From contig NZ_CP073092.1 in NCBI RefSeq assembly GCF_030506365.1, forward strand, positions 1,488,001 through 1,552,000: DNA of 64,000 nucleotides, written 5' to 3'. Shown here in pieces: positions 16,459-29,395 of this stretch; within the stretch, counting starts at the first letter, position 1, and every line of letters begins with the position of its first letter. The stretch comes from Corynebacterium tuberculostearicum (GTDB lineage Bacteria > Actinomycetota > Actinomycetes > Mycobacteriales > Mycobacteriaceae). The translations under genes were made by a program, and so were the position numbers. Below the pieces are notes generated by a model. The model was not told the origin of the DNA. It searched no databases and saw nothing but the letters and a program-made list of their open reading frames with translations.

Positions 16459-17204
16459 TAACGTGGCTGGAGAGATTCTCGGGTGCGCTGCGGCAATGCC
16501 TTGACCGCTGCCCAGACAATGAGGAAGACCAGTGCCTTATCCAGGGGATCCGAAATAAAGGACTGCAGCGTAACCGAGGCGATGAGGGAATTGCCCAGTT
16601 CTCGGAACAGCGAAACAACCGCGCCCGTACCAAGACCTGCGGTACCGCCATAAACAAAGGCAGCCACTGGTGCGGCGAGCATGCCGGAAATGATGCCGAT
16701 GATGGCGCCGCTGAGAATGACCCACCACACCTTAGTGAAAGCACCCTTCTTGATTACCAGTCCAGAGAGGAACCCCGTGGCGGCGGACACGGCGGCGAAG
16801 GGCAGGGCGGCAGGGTTCAACAACCCCCATACGACGGAGGACAATGTACCGGTAGCCAATCCGGCGATGGGTCCCGCGAGCGCGGCTACCAGGATTGTTC
16901 CCACGGAGTCGATATACAGCGGGACGCCGATAGAACCGATGATTTCGCCGACAACAATATTGAGTACTAGCGCTACCGGGATAATGGCGATGGTTCGTGC
17001 CGGTAGAGCCGGAACGGTGCCGGCTAGAAGGAGCGCGGCGCCAACGAGGTATCCGGCGAGGGTAATGAGCGCCTCGGTTGAGCCGGCAACGGATTCCCAA
17101 TCAGTAGGACGCAGAAGAACCAGATAAATCCAGGTTGCGGCGACAATGAGAGCACCCGCGATGACCATAGCCTTGCGGGCGGGGGTGGGAGAAAGCTGTG
17201 ACAC
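16458..17204 (-). CDS. ECF transporter S component, substrate unknown
   Basis: A 248-residue, very hydrophobic protein with six to seven membrane helices. The block LYIDSVGTILVAALAGPIAG and the Ala/Gly-rich helices are typical of substrate-capturing ECF S components. The nucleoside hydrolase gene immediately upstream on the same strand suggests a nucleoside, base or related vitamin as ligand; this is only a guess from context. The 146 bp between the two genes (17205-17350) contain a GC-rich inverted repeat around 17297-17312 but no riboswitch I can recognise. Confidence 0.82.
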   Translation of the reverse strand: MSQLSPTPARKAMVIAGALIVAATWIYLVLLRPTDWESVAGSTEALITLAGYLVGAALLLAGTVPALPARTIAIIPVALVLNIVVGEIIGSIGVPLYIDSVGTILVAALAGPIAGLATGTLSSVVWGLLNPAALPFAAVSAATGFLSGLVIKKGAFTKVWWVILSGAIIGIISGMLAAPVAAFVYGGTAGLGTGAVVSLFRELGNSLIASVTLQSFISDPLDKALVFLIVWAAVKALPQRTRESLQPR

Positions 17205-17350
17205 AGTAAAAGTCCAAATCCATATACAGAAAAATGGGCAAAGTAAACGACGACCGCGGATGGTGCTGCGTTCCTATGTCACCTCGGAAAGCGAGCTCGC
17301 ACGGCGCGTGCGCCGCGGATAATAGTAGAGGTTCTGCGTGTTAAAAGCCA

Positions 17351-18322
17351 CTAATGCGAAGCCAATAGCGTCAATCCCCGCGCGCATTCGTGGTGTGCGG
17401 CCTCTATATCTGCGCTTGTTACCAAACGCGCGTTGTGGGCGCGGCCCCAATGGTTGCGCAAATCTGCAACGCTCGTGCCACGCAGCAGTGGCGATTCCGC
17501 CTCGACGTCCACGGTGGTTTCTATCGCGTCAAAATTGATGCGTCCGAGTGCAATCATGCAGGTCAAGAGGTCATGGATTTGAGCTTGATATCCCTCCCCT
17601 TGTGCTTGGTGGAATTCAAAATAAAAGCGCAGCACGTCCGGCAGGATTTGTGCCGTGGGGTGCTCCCCCAACAATTCTAGGACCTCGTCTAGGCGCTGCG
17701 GGGTGATGAGAAACTGTTCCGTTACTTCGAGGGAACACAGCGTGGTGGGAACGCGAGGGGCGGTTGAATGAAAATGTTGGGCGGCGGCGTGTGGATCCAC
17801 GCAAAAGTTCCACTCGGCAGTTGGCGTGGTGTTTCCGCGGTAATTGACCGCACCGCCCATGATGGTGATGGCGCCGAAGCGCGCGGCAGCTTCGCTATGG
17901 GTTGCTTCGAACGCAGCAAGGTTGGTGACCGGCCCGGAAACGATCAGCTGCAGATCGTCGTGGGTGGCTAATGCTTCTTCCCATACCTGCTGCCAATCGC
18001 GCTGTTGCAGCTTGGCGGCGGCAGCGGGGGCATGTGCGTAGCCCAGCCCTGTCGGGCCATGGGTCTCAGGGGTGGTGGTGAGATCCACCTTGAGGGGTTG
18101 GGGTAGGCCGGGGGCTACGGGGACGTCGGCAAGCGAGCACAGCTCCAAAATCCAGCGGGCATTAGCCGCGGTCTGATGGACCTCGACATTGCCGGCCGTG
18201 GTGGTAACGCCTACCAGCTCGATCTCACCGGCATGATGCAGGCCGGCCAAGTACATAAGGGCGAGGCAATCATCGATGCCGGGATCGCAATCAATAAGTA
18301 CAGCTGGTGGCATAGCAGTCAT
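17351..18322 (-). CDS. Inosine-uridine preferring nucleoside hydrolase
   Basis: A 323-residue enzyme cleaving N-ribosidic bonds of nucleosides to base and ribose. The Ca2+/ribose-binding N-terminal motif DCDPGIDD, the mid-protein SGPVTNLA, the EWNFCVDP block and IHDLLTCM with the catalytic His region are all present. Which nucleoside it prefers cannot be told from sequence. ATG 18322 and an in-frame ATG four codons later are both possible. A TAGACT box (18333-18338, minus strand) lies 10 nt upstream, so it probably has its own promoter with almost no leader. It is followed by the ECF S-T-A genes. Confidence 0.93.
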   Translation of the reverse strand: MTAMPPAVLIDCDPGIDDCLALMYLAGLHHAGEIELVGVTTTAGNVEVHQTAANARWILELCSLADVPVAPGLPQPLKVDLTTTPETHGPTGLGYAHAPAAAAKLQQRDWQQVWEEALATHDDLQLIVSGPVTNLAAFEATHSEAAARFGAITIMGGAVNYRGNTTPTAEWNFCVDPHAAAQHFHSTAPRVPTTLCSLEVTEQFLITPQRLDEVLELLGEHPTAQILPDVLRFYFEFHQAQGEGYQAQIHDLLTCMIALGRINFDAIETTVDVEAESPLLRGTSVADLRNHWGRAHNARLVTSADIEAAHHECARGLTLLASH

Positions 18323-18332
18323 AATGCCAGCC

Positions 18333-18338
18333 AGTCTA
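18333..18338 (-). promoter_or_regulatory. TAGACT -10 box of the nucleoside hydrolase gene
   Basis: TAGACT on the minus strand, 10 nt before the ATG at 18322, squeezed between that start and the stop of the upstream gene (18344). Confidence 0.55.
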
Positions 18339-18343
18339 GCGTC

Positions 18344-19018
18344 TTACTTGATGGAGCTCACCGGATTGTCGCCATCAACGAAGGCGAGCGGGGATTCCGG
18401 CAGGTTTTCGCGGCCAAGGACCTCGACGATGACGTCCGCAACCAGCTCGCGGGAAGAAGTCAGAGACTCCTTCAGCATCTTATCCTCAATCTGCTCAATG
18501 CCCTTGGCTGGTTCTTCGGTCAGCATCGCTGGCTTGAGGATGAGGTGCGGGTAGCTTGCCTGTACAAGGCGGTTGTCTACTTCCTTCTTAGACTCCACAT
18601 AGGCATACCACTTCTCATCGGCAGGATCCGTGGTTGCTACCTGGGAGCCGACATAAGAGATCATCACATAGGCAGGCACATTCTTGCCCTCCTGCTGCAA
18701 CTTGTCCATGGCGTCGAGGGTAGCGAGGGCACCATCGCGGTCGACGGCCCAGGTGAGGTCTGCCCCACCGCGGCCGCCATTGCCAGCGCCCCAGACTACA
18801 GCGTCATAAGCGGCGAAAAGCTCTGCCCACTGATCCACGGTTTGTTCAGTAATATCCGCCATAACTGGGGTCGCGCCGAGCTTTTCAATCTCGGCCTTTT
18901 GCTCTGGGTTGCGGATGAGGGAGTGGACCTCATGACCGGCCTCAACCAGCTTTGGTGCGGTCAGCAGTCCGACCTTGCCGTGTCCACCGATGTACAGAAT
19001 CTTCTTCTTATCAGTCAT
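18344..19018 (-). CDS. NAD(P)H-binding Rossmann protein (atypical SDR)
   Basis: A 224-residue protein with the N-terminal glycine-rich nucleotide motif YIGGHGKVG and later DAVVWGAGNGG and ISYVGSQ segments. The active site looks like that of atypical short-chain dehydrogenase/NmrA-like proteins such as YwnB/YhfK. The substrate is unknown and it may act as a redox sensor rather than an enzyme. ATG 19018 has GGGGAG at good distance, so the longer frame to 19120 is rejected. It is divergent from the ACT-domain gene. Confidence 0.87.
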   Translation of the reverse strand: MTDKKKILYIGGHGKVGLLTAPKLVEAGHEVHSLIRNPEQKAEIEKLGATPVMADITEQTVDQWAELFAAYDAVVWGAGNGGRGGADLTWAVDRDGALATLDAMDKLQQEGKNVPAYVMISYVGSQVATTDPADEKWYAYVESKKEVDNRLVQASYPHLILKPAMLTEEPAKGIEQIEDKMLKESLTSSRELVADVIVEVLGRENLPESPLAFVDGDNPVSSIK

Positions 19019-19109
19019 ATCTCCCCACGGTAACAACGGCGCGGCCGGCGTGCAGACGGCCTCCTTACTCCGGCACGTACAAACCACCGCGGCGCGCCCG
19101 GCAAGCAGA

Positions 19110-19125
19110 TAGAATTGCACGCATG
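19110..19125 (+). promoter_or_regulatory. Leaderless promoter of the ACT-domain gene
   Basis: TAGAAT (19110-19115) is a near-consensus -10, 7 nt before the ATG at 19123, with no Shine-Dalgarno between. Transcription would begin at or within a base or two of the start codon. Confidence 0.6.
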
Positions 19126-19392
19126 TATGCCATTATGACCGTCACCGGCGCCGATAGCACCGGCATCATCGCCGCGGTGACCACTACCCTTGCAGAACTC
19201 GATATCAACGTCATCGACGTCTCCCAGACGCTCATGGGCGGATACTTCACCATGATCCTGCGCGTCGAATTCGATGCGGACAAGGTCTCCATCCAGACCA
19301 TCAAGGAGCACATGCGCCCCGTTGCGGAAGAAAAGCACCAGTCCATCCGCATCCAGTCCGAAGACCTCTTCACCGCCATGAACGAAATTTAA
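19123..19392 (+). CDS. ACT-domain protein, UPF0237 family
   Basis: An 89-residue single ACT domain ([20 protein letters not shown] then [19 protein letters not shown]), a small ligand-binding regulatory fold that usually senses amino acids. UPF0237 genes are almost always coupled to UPF0210, as here, where only one base separates the two. It probably regulates or partners that protein; the ligand is unknown. The start is ATG 19123, apparently leaderless. Confidence 0.93.
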   Translation: MYAIMTVTGADSTGIIAAVTTTLAELDINVIDVSQTLMGGYFTMILRVEFDADKVSIQTIKEHMRPVAEEKHQSIRIQSEDLFTAMNEI

Positions 19393-19393
19393 T

Positions 19394-20758
19394 ATGAGTA
19401 CGCGTTTTAATACCACCAATATCCTGGACACCATCGAGATGATTGAGAACTATCGTCTCGATATCCGCACCGTGACCATGGGCATCTCCCTCCTCGGATG
19501 CACCCGCTCCACCATGGAGGCCACCTGCCAGGCCATCTATGACCGCGTCACGCAGCAGGCAGGGCGCCTCGTCGAGGTATGCGAAGGCATCGAAGGCGAG
19601 CTCGGTATCCCCATTGTGAATAAGCGTATTTCCGTAACCCCCATCTCTTTGGTGGTGGCCGGCGTAGAGGGAAACCCCGTTGATGCAGCGAAGGCTCTGG
19701 ACAAAGCAGCCAAGGAGGTAGGCGTCAACTTCGTAGGCGGCTATTCCGCCTTGGTAGAAAAGGGCGCTACCACCGCCGAGCAAAAGCTCATCAGCTCCAT
19801 TCCGGAGGCGCTGGCTACTACGGACGTTGTGTGTTCCTCCGTAAATATCGCCAGCTCTCGCGCCGGCATCAACATGGATGCGGCGAAGAAGATGGGCGAG
19901 GTCGTCAAGGAAGCGGCCGAGCTGACCAAGGACGATTCCGCCATTGCGTGCGCCAAGCTCGTGGTCTTTGCTAACTCCGTGGGAGATAATCCTTTTATGG
20001 CCGGCGCCTTCCACGGCATTGAGGAACCCGATTGCGTGGTCTCCGTGGGCGTTTCCGGCCCGGGTGTAGTCGACCGCGCCTTGGGCTCGCTCGAGGGGGC
20101 CAGCTTAGACCAGGTTGCAGAAGAGGTGAAGAAGGCTGCTTTCAAGATCACTCGCGCCGGGCAGCTGGTAGGCACCATGGCCTCGGAGCGCTTGGGCGTT
20201 CCTTTCGGCATCATCGACCTCTCGCTTGCCCCCACCGCCGAATTGGGCGATTCGGTTGCGCACATCTTGGAGCACATGGGCCTAGACCAGGTGGGCACGC
20301 ACGGTACAACTGCTGCTTTGGCTCTGCTTAACGACGCCGTAAAAAAGGGCGGCATGATGGCCTGCTCCCGCGTCGGCGGTCTGTCTGGATCCTTCATCCC
20401 CGTCTCCGAGGATAAGGGAATGATCGATGCGGTTAAGTCCGGCTCTATCTCTATGGACAAGCTGGAGGCCATGACCGCCATTTGCTCGGTGGGCTTTGAC
20501 ATGATTGCGCTGCCGGGCGATACCTCGGCCGCGACGATTTCGGGCATGATTGCTGACGAGGCCGCCATTGGCGTGATGAATCATAAGACCACGGCGGTAC
20601 GCGTGATCCCGGTTCCTGGCGCCCAGGTGGGCGACGAGGTGAGCTTCGGCGGCCTGCTGGGCTACGCACCGGTGATCCCGGTCAATCACGTGGGTAATGC
20701 GCAATTCATTAACCGCGGCGGCTTCATCCCTGCCCCAGTGCATGGATTCCGCAACTAA
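19394..20758 (+). CDS. UPF0210 / DUF711 (PFL-like) family protein
   Basis: A 454-residue cytosolic protein of the widely conserved UPF0210 family. It starts [13 protein letters not shown] and contains [23 protein letters not shown] and [19 protein letters not shown]. The family is described as having a pyruvate formate-lyase-like barrel, but no glycyl-radical chemistry is established. It is co-transcribed with the ACT-domain protein (1-nt gap), implying a ligand-regulated complex. Function unknown. It converges on the DUF2254 gene with only 24 bp between and no clear terminator. Confidence 0.93.
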   Translation: MSTRFNTTNILDTIEMIENYRLDIRTVTMGISLLGCTRSTMEATCQAIYDRVTQQAGRLVEVCEGIEGELGIPIVNKRISVTPISLVVAGVEGNPVDAAKALDKAAKEVGVNFVGGYSALVEKGATTAEQKLISSIPEALATTDVVCSSVNIASSRAGINMDAAKKMGEVVKEAAELTKDDSAIACAKLVVFANSVGDNPFMAGAFHGIEEPDCVVSVGVSGPGVVDRALGSLEGASLDQVAEEVKKAAFKITRAGQLVGTMASERLGVPFGIIDLSLAPTAELGDSVAHILEHMGLDQVGTHGTTAALALLNDAVKKGGMMACSRVGGLSGSFIPVSEDKGMIDAVKSGSISMDKLEAMTAICSVGFDMIALPGDTSAATISGMIADEAAIGVMNHKTTAVRVIPVPGAQVGDEVSFGGLLGYAPVIPVNHVGNAQFINRGGFIPAPVHGFRN

Positions 20759-20782
20759 GAAGAGCGGCAACCGCGCCGCAGC

Positions 20783-22104
20783 CTAGTCCGCGACGTGCTC
20801 TTCGCCAGGTTTTTCCGACTCCGCCCATTCGGCTAAGTTGGCCTGGAAGTGCTGGTAGGAAGACTCCAACTGTTGTAGCTCCACCTCGCCACCGACTTGG
20901 CGGCGGGCATCTGAGTAGATGGCCCGGGCGGCGTCGGCAAGCACGCTCCGGCGCTCAGCAGTACGCAACAGGGCAACGACCTTGGCCAAGTTATCCAGCA
21001 GGCTGAGGTAGATTTCTGCATTATCTGCCGCATCGCGCCGAATCTGCGCGAACATCGCCTCCACAATTTCCTCATAGCTGAACGTTTGGTAGTCGAGGCG
21101 AAACTTGCCGTTAACGTGCACAATGCCCTGCGGCAGCCGCTTATCCCCAATCACGGTAAGAATCTGGGTAAAGCGGTCAATGATGTCTATGACCGTATAG
21201 GGATCATTGACGCCGGTGCTCAAAGCGCGGGCGGCGATTTCCGCGAGGTGCCGGGCGGTAAATCGTGGGTCGTGGGCCGAGGCATTTTCGCGGTGCTGCG
21301 TGAGCACGATGTGACGCTCAATATCTTCCGGCAAATGCGGCACGCCGTGTGCGATGACCTCTCCTTCCAGCACCAAGTCCCCCGGTGCCACGCCCAGGTG
21401 CACCGCGCAGTTCTCCTGCGCCGCGGCCTGCGCGATGGCGTCATAATCCACGAATTTAAGGTAACCAGTCTCGCTGCTGCGCCGCTTCTCCGCAGCTTCG
21501 TAAAATTCCGGCCCCGGCGCCTTAGCCTCCTTTTCCTGCTCGCCGCGCTGGATAAGTCGGCGCATGTGGTCCTCTACGTCTTGTGCAACTACGTGAACCA
21601 CGTGGGACATGCTGATCGATTGCGCAATATGCACAATGAAGTAGATAAGGAACACCACGCACGCGAGGGCCAGCAGAACCGTCACCGCCACGTTCAATGA
21701 AGGAACGTGCTCTTCTTCCCCATCGCCGCCAGTGCGCACCGCGCGGAGGGACAGCAGCGCGAAGGTGAAAGTGGCAAGATAGATCGCCAAAGTAGATTGG
21801 ATGGAGCGGTCTTTAAAAACTCATGTAAAAGGCGTGGTCCCATCACCGTGACCACACCAGATAGTGCGGTCAGCGTGATGAAGAAGACTGTGCCGGCCAA
21901 TGACAGCGAGGACGTAGCTACGGCGCTCAAAATGCCCTGCGCACTATCAGCGCTGCCATCATAAAAAGGCGTGGCTGCCACATCGAAAGTGCTACCAATC
22001 GCAATAAGCAACTCCGCACCCACTGCGGCGGTCGCCACCGCCACGGCCGGGATAAGCCAAAATTTCTCCCGCCAGGCGGGCATCCTCTCCAGCAGCGTCT
22101 TCAT
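20783..22104 (-). pseudogene. DUF2254 membrane protein gene split by a -1 frame change
   Basis: Two overlapping minus-strand frames together make one DUF2254 protein. The first (22104 to 21694) gives the N-terminus with two membrane helices and continues to MGPRLLHEFLK. The second covers IYLATFTFALLSLRAVR through the soluble C-terminal domain (to 20783). They join without loss if the ribosome shifts -1 at TTTTTAAAG near 21811-21819, giving FLK-DRSIQSTLAIYL. A one-base deletion in the A-run, a sequencing error, or programmed slippage at T TTA AAG would all fit. The gene starts 6 bp after the ABC-F gene stop. Family function is unknown. If decayed, only a 136-residue truncated product is made. 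Confidence 0.8.
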
Positions 22105-22110
22105 ATGCTC

Positions 22111-23742
<1,632 letters not shown>

Positions 23743-23756
23743 GAAGAAATAGTCTA
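23743..23756 (-). promoter_or_regulatory. TAGACT promoter box, leaderless ABC-F gene
   Basis: TAGACT on the minus strand (plus 23751-23756) lies 8 nt before GTG 23742 without a Shine-Dalgarno. Confidence 0.6.
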
Positions 23757-23789
23757 GCAATTGACGCGGCCAACGCTAAGACGCACTAA

Positions 23790-23838
23790 CGCCCCCAACA
23801 GTCACTTCCCGAATCCGAGAAATGCGCTGTTGGGGGCG
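23790..23838 (-). terminator. Terminator of the SUF operon
   Basis: CGCCCCCAACAG (23790-23801) pairs perfectly with CTGTTGGGGGCG (23827-23838), 18 bp after the last suf gene on the minus strand. The U-tract is weak. Confidence 0.75.
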
Positions 23839-23856
23839 TGTGATTAATACGCGATT

Positions 23857-24264
23857 TTAAACCGCGAAACCGAGGGCCTGAAGCTGCTCGCGGCCCTCCT
23901 CAGTAATCATCTGCGGGCCCCATGGCGGCATCCATACCCAGTTGATACGGACAGCATCAGCCAGCTTATTGGCCTTGACGATGTCTTCCACCTGCTCTGC
24001 AATGACATCGGTCAGCGGGCACGCCGGCGAGGTCAGCGTCATATTGATCATGACGATTTCCTTGCCATTATCCTCTTCAAACCAGAGGTCATAGACAAGA
24101 CCCAGGTCGACGACGTTAATGCCGAGCTCGGGGTCGATGACATCGCGCATGAATTCGGTGACGTCAAAGGCCTTAGAGATCTGCTCTTCGGTCTGCTCCG
24201 GGCGCTCGCCGCTGCCGGAGAATGAAGAGTTCTCGTTCTGATAAGGATCTACGGGTTCCGTCAT
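23857..24264 (-). CDS. sufT: SufT-like metal-sulfur cluster assembly factor (MIP18/DUF59)
   Basis: 135 residues. After a short hydrophilic N-terminus, the DUF59 fold carries DPELGINVVDLGLVYDL and the reactive-cysteine block TSPACPL, followed by VRINWVWMPPWGP. Members help deliver Fe-S clusters to target proteins. It is the last gene of the suf operon; its ATG directly follows the sufU TAG. The name follows the usual actinobacterial operon convention. Confidence 0.9.
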   Translation of the reverse strand: MTEPVDPYQNENSSFSGSGERPEQTEEQISKAFDVTEFMRDVIDPELGINVVDLGLVYDLWFEEDNGKEIVMINMTLTSPACPLTDVIAEQVEDIVKANKLADAVRINWVWMPPWGPQMITEEGREQLQALGFAV

Positions 24265-26006
<1,742 letters not shown>

Positions 26007-26765
26007 TTACTTGAGGAACTGGTCGTAGCCGTCAGACTCGAGCTGGTCCGCCAATTCAGCGCCACCGGTCTTGATGACGTGGCCGTCAGCGAAGACATGG
26101 ACGAAGTCCGGCTTCACATAGTTCAGGATGCGCTTGTAGTGGGTAATCATCAAGATGCCACCATTGGTTTCCTTCTGGTAGCTATTGATGCCCTCAGACA
26201 CGATGCGCAGAGCGTCAACGTCCAGGCCGGAGTCGGTCTCGTCCATGACTGCGAACTTCGGCTTCAGGATATCCAGCTGCATGACCTCGTGGCGCTTCTT
26301 CTCACCGCCGGAGAAGCCTTCGTTTACGGAGCGGGAGATGAAGGACTTATCAATCTTCAAGTTCTCGCGGGCCTGGGTAAGCTCCTTGTTCCATTCGCGC
26401 AGCTTCGGTGCCTCGCCGCGAATGGAGGTGACTGCGGAGCGCATGAACTGAGAGACCTTTACACCCGGTACCTCAGTTGGGTACTGCATCGCCAGGAAGA
26501 GGCCGGCGCGAGCGCGCTCATCGACGGGCATCTCCAGCAGATTTTCGCCGTCGAGAAGCACCTCGCCCTCGGTGACCTCATACTTCGGGTGGCCGGCGAT
26601 GGTGTAGGACAAGGTGGACTTGCCGGAACCGTTCGGGCCCATGATGGCGTGGATCTCGCCGGAGTTGATGGTCAGGTTAACGCCCTTGAGGATTTCCTTC
26701 GGCTCGCCGCCTTCTTCCGTCGGCAGCACCTGGGCGTGGAGGTTCTTAATTTCCAGAGTAGACAT
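26007..26765 (-). CDS. sufC: SufC, ATPase of the SufBCD scaffold
   Basis: A 252-residue ABC-type ATPase without membrane partner. Walker A GPNGSGKST, signature FSGGEKKR, Walker B FAVMDETDSGLD (Asp-Glu-Thr-Asp variant normal for SufC) and H-loop ITHYKR. It drives conformational change of SufBD during Fe-S cluster assembly. Confidence 0.97.
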   Translation of the reverse strand: MSTLEIKNLHAQVLPTEEGGEPKEILKGVNLTINSGEIHAIMGPNGSGKSTLSYTIAGHPKYEVTEGEVLLDGENLLEMPVDERARAGLFLAMQYPTEVPGVKVSQFMRSAVTSIRGEAPKLREWNKELTQARENLKIDKSFISRSVNEGFSGGEKKRHEVMQLDILKPKFAVMDETDSGLDVDALRIVSEGINSYQKETNGGILMITHYKRILNYVKPDFVHVFADGHVIKTGGAELADQLESDGYDQFLK

Positions 26766-26795
26766 AATGTGTGTGGGTTTCCTTCTATGAAAGAG

Positions 26796-27950
26796 TTAGG
26801 CGGAGATCTTTTCCAGTTCTTCGGAAATGCGGTTTTCCAATTCCTCGGACAGGGACTGCACCGGAATACGGTGGATGACCTCATTGAAGAAGCCACGGAT
26901 GATGAGGCGGCGTGCTTCAGCCTCTGGAATGCCGCGAGACATCAGGTAGAACAACTCGATGTCATCGAAGCGACCAACGGTGGCCGCGTGGCCTGCACCG
27001 GTAATTTCACCGGTCTCAATCTCCAGGTTAGGGATTGCGTCCGCGCGAGCGCCCTCAGTCAGGATCAGGTTGTTGTTGGTCTCGTAGGTATCGGTGCCCT
27101 GTGCATTGGAGCGGATAAGGACATCGCCTACCCAGCAGGTGCGGGCCTCATTGTCCTTGGTGCCCTGCAGTGCGCCCTTATAAAGGACGTGGGAGCGGCA
27201 ATTAGGGACGGAGTGATCCACCAACATGCGGTTTTCAAAGTACTGGCCTTCATCAGCGAAGTAGACGCCCAGCAGCTCTGCGTCGCCGCCTTGCTCGGTG
27301 AAGTTCACGCGAGGCACGATGCGTACCACCTCGCCGCCAAAGATGGCGGAGTTGTGGCGCAGCACAGAATCGCGGCCGAGCTGTGCCACGTGGTTAGACA
27401 GGTGTACGGCATCGTCTTCCCAATCAACGTCAACGACGACGGTCAGGTGAGCGCCATCGCCCACGATGAACTCGACGTTATCTGCGTGGGTGCCAGAGCC
27501 GACGTACTTCAGGATGACGGTGGCTTCCGCGTGGTGGCCTACCTCGATGGAGGTAGCGCCAAAGGAAGTTACGCCCTCGCCCTTGCCGGTGTAGGTAATG
27601 ACCACGGGCTCTTCCACCTGAGCCTCAGCGTCAATGGTGACAACCTGGCCCTCAGGCATAGAAGTCCACGCCTGTGCCGCGACGCGGTCAGACGGGGTAC
27701 CAACGCGGCCCAAGCGCTCGTCATCGCGAGCGACGGTCTCGGAGCTTACGCCTGGATGTTCGCTCACGGTGACGTCCTGTGCCACTGCCTCAGCGAACTC
27801 GCCATTGTGGAGTCCACGGAGCTTGCGCAGGGAGACAAAGCGCCACACCTCATCGCGGCCGTGCGGCACCGGGAAGTCCTCCACGTTGGTGGAGGTAAAG
27901 ACGTCACCCTTGGTGATCTTATCCGGATTGAATTCGTTCGAAGCGACCAT
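26796..27950 (-). CDS. sufD: SufD, Fe-S scaffold subunit
   Basis: 384 residues, right-handed beta-helix family shared with SufB. The C-terminal core has [27 protein letters not shown] sequence with the conserved His and the REAR helix. It forms the SufBC2D complex. It sits 5 bp after the sufB stop, and 30 bp separate its stop from sufC. Confidence 0.96.
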   Translation of the reverse strand: MVASNEFNPDKITKGDVFTSTNVEDFPVPHGRDEVWRFVSLRKLRGLHNGEFAEAVAQDVTVSEHPGVSSETVARDDERLGRVGTPSDRVAAQAWTSMPEGQVVTIDAEAQVEEPVVITYTGKGEGVTSFGATSIEVGHHAEATVILKYVGSGTHADNVEFIVGDGAHLTVVVDVDWEDDAVHLSNHVAQLGRDSVLRHNSAIFGGEVVRIVPRVNFTEQGGDAELLGVYFADEGQYFENRMLVDHSVPNCRSHVLYKGALQGTKDNEARTCWVGDVLIRSNAQGTDTYETNNNLILTEGARADAIPNLEIETGEITGAGHAATVGRFDDIELFYLMSRGIPEAEARRLIIRGFFNEVIHRIPVQSLSEELENRISEELEKISA

Positions 27951-27955
27951 TTTCT

Positions 27956-29395
27956 TTAGCCGACCGATCCTTCCATTTGCAGTTCGATGAGGCGGTTGAG
28001 CTCGAGGGCGTACTCCATCGGCAGCTCCTTAGCAATCGGCTCAACGAAGCCACGCACGATCATCGCCATTGCTTCTTCTTCCGCAATACCGCGGGACATC
28101 AGGTAAAACAGCTGCTCCTCAGAAACCTGGGAAACGGTTGCCTCATGGCCCAGCGTGACGTGGTCATTGCGGATGTCGTTATACGGGTATGTATCCGAAC
28201 GCGAGATATTGTCCACCAGCAACGCGTCGCACTCGACGTTAGAGGTAGAGTGGTGCGCGTTCTGATTAACCTGCACCAAGCCGCGGTATGCGGCGCGGCC
28301 GCCGGCACGGGCAACCGACTTAGACACGATATTGGAAGAGGTGTGCGGAGCCATGTGAGTCATCTTGGCGCCAGTGTCCTGGAACTGGTTCTCACCAGCA
28401 AACGCAACGGAGAGAACCTCACCCTTGGCGTAAGGACCGGTCATCCATACGGCTGGGTACTTCATGGTGACCTTGGAGCCGATGTTGCCGTCGACCCATT
28501 CCATGGTGCCGCCTTCTTCTACCTTGGTGCGCTTGGTCACCAAGTTGTAGACGTTGCTGGACCAGTTCTGAATGGTGGTGTAGCGGCAGCGGCCGCCCTT
28601 CTTCACGATGATCTCCACTACTGCGGAGTGCAGGGAATCAGACTTGTAGATAGGAGCGGTACAGCCCTCGACGTAGTGAACATAAGCGTCCTCGTCGACG
28701 ATGATGAGGGTGCGCTCGAACTGGCCCATGTTCTCCGTGTTGATGCGGAAGTAGGCCTGGAGTGGAATGTCTACGTGCACGCCCTTGGGCACGTAGATAA
28801 AGGAACCACCGGACCACACTGCGGAGTTCAGCGCGGAGAACTTATTGTCACCGGCCGGGATAACGGTGCCGAAGTACTCCTTGAAGAGCTCAGGGTAGTC
28901 ACGCAGTGCGGTGTCAGTATCGACGAAGATGACGCCCTGGCTTTCCAGGTCCTCACGGATCTGGTGGTAGACAACCTCAGACTCGTACTGGGCGGCCACG
29001 CCGGCAACGAGGCGCTGCTTCTCGGCCTCAGGAATGCCCAACTTATCGTAGGTGGCCTTGATATCGTCAGGGAGTTCCTCCCAGGTCTGGGCCTGCTCCT
29101 CAGTGGACTTCACATAGTACTTAATCTGGTCGAAGTCGATGCCAGACAGATCCGCACCCCAGGTGGGAACGGGCTTCTTATCAAAGATGTTCAGCGCCTT
29201 CAGACGCTGGTTAAGCATCCATTCCGGCTCGCCCTTCTTGGCGGAAATATCGCGTACTACATCTTCATTCAAGCCGCGGCGAGCAGAAGCACCAGCCGCG
29301 TCCGAGTCGTGCCAGCCGTACTCATATGCACCAATGGAATCAATGATTTCATCATCGGTCATCTTGTTCTCGGGTGCCGATTGTGCCTGGGTCAT
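27956..29395 (-). CDS. sufB: SufB, Fe-S scaffold subunit
   Basis: 479 residues of the SufB family, with [33 protein letters not shown] and the C-terminal [21 protein letters not shown]. No intein interrupts it, unlike the mycobacterial homologue, which is often intein-split. The ATG overlaps the sufR stop by four bases (29392-29395), so repressor and scaffold are translated in series. Confidence 0.97.
   Translation of the reverse strand: MTQAQSAPENKMTDDEIIDSIGAYEYGWHDSDAAGASARRGLNEDVVRDISAKKGEPEWMLNQRLKALNIFDKKPVPTWGADLSGIDFDQIKYYVKSTEEQAQTWEELPDDIKATYDKLGIPEAEKQRLVAGVAAQYESEVVYHQIREDLESQGVIFVDTDTALRDYPELFKEYFGTVIPAGDNKFSALNSAVWSGGSFIYVPKGVHVDIPLQAYFRINTENMGQFERTLIIVDEDAYVHYVEGCTAPIYKSDSLHSAVVEIIVKKGGRCRYTTIQNWSSNVYNLVTKRTKVEEGGTMEWVDGNIGSKVTMKYPAVWMTGPYAKGEVLSVAFAGENQFQDTGAKMTHMAPHTSSNIVSKSVARAGGRAAYRGLVQVNQNAHHSTSNVECDALLVDNISRSDTYPYNDIRNDHVTLGHEATVSQVSEEQLFYLMSRGIAEEEAMAMIVRGFVEPIAKELPMEYALELNRLIELQMEGSVG

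Noticed and set aside
17205..17350. Riboswitch upstream of the ECF S component
   Set aside because: Only a GC-rich palindrome near 17297-17312 is seen; no known aptamer core recognised.
27956..29395. Intein in SufB, as in mycobacteria
   Set aside because: The protein is 479 residues with continuous family sequence and no intein block.
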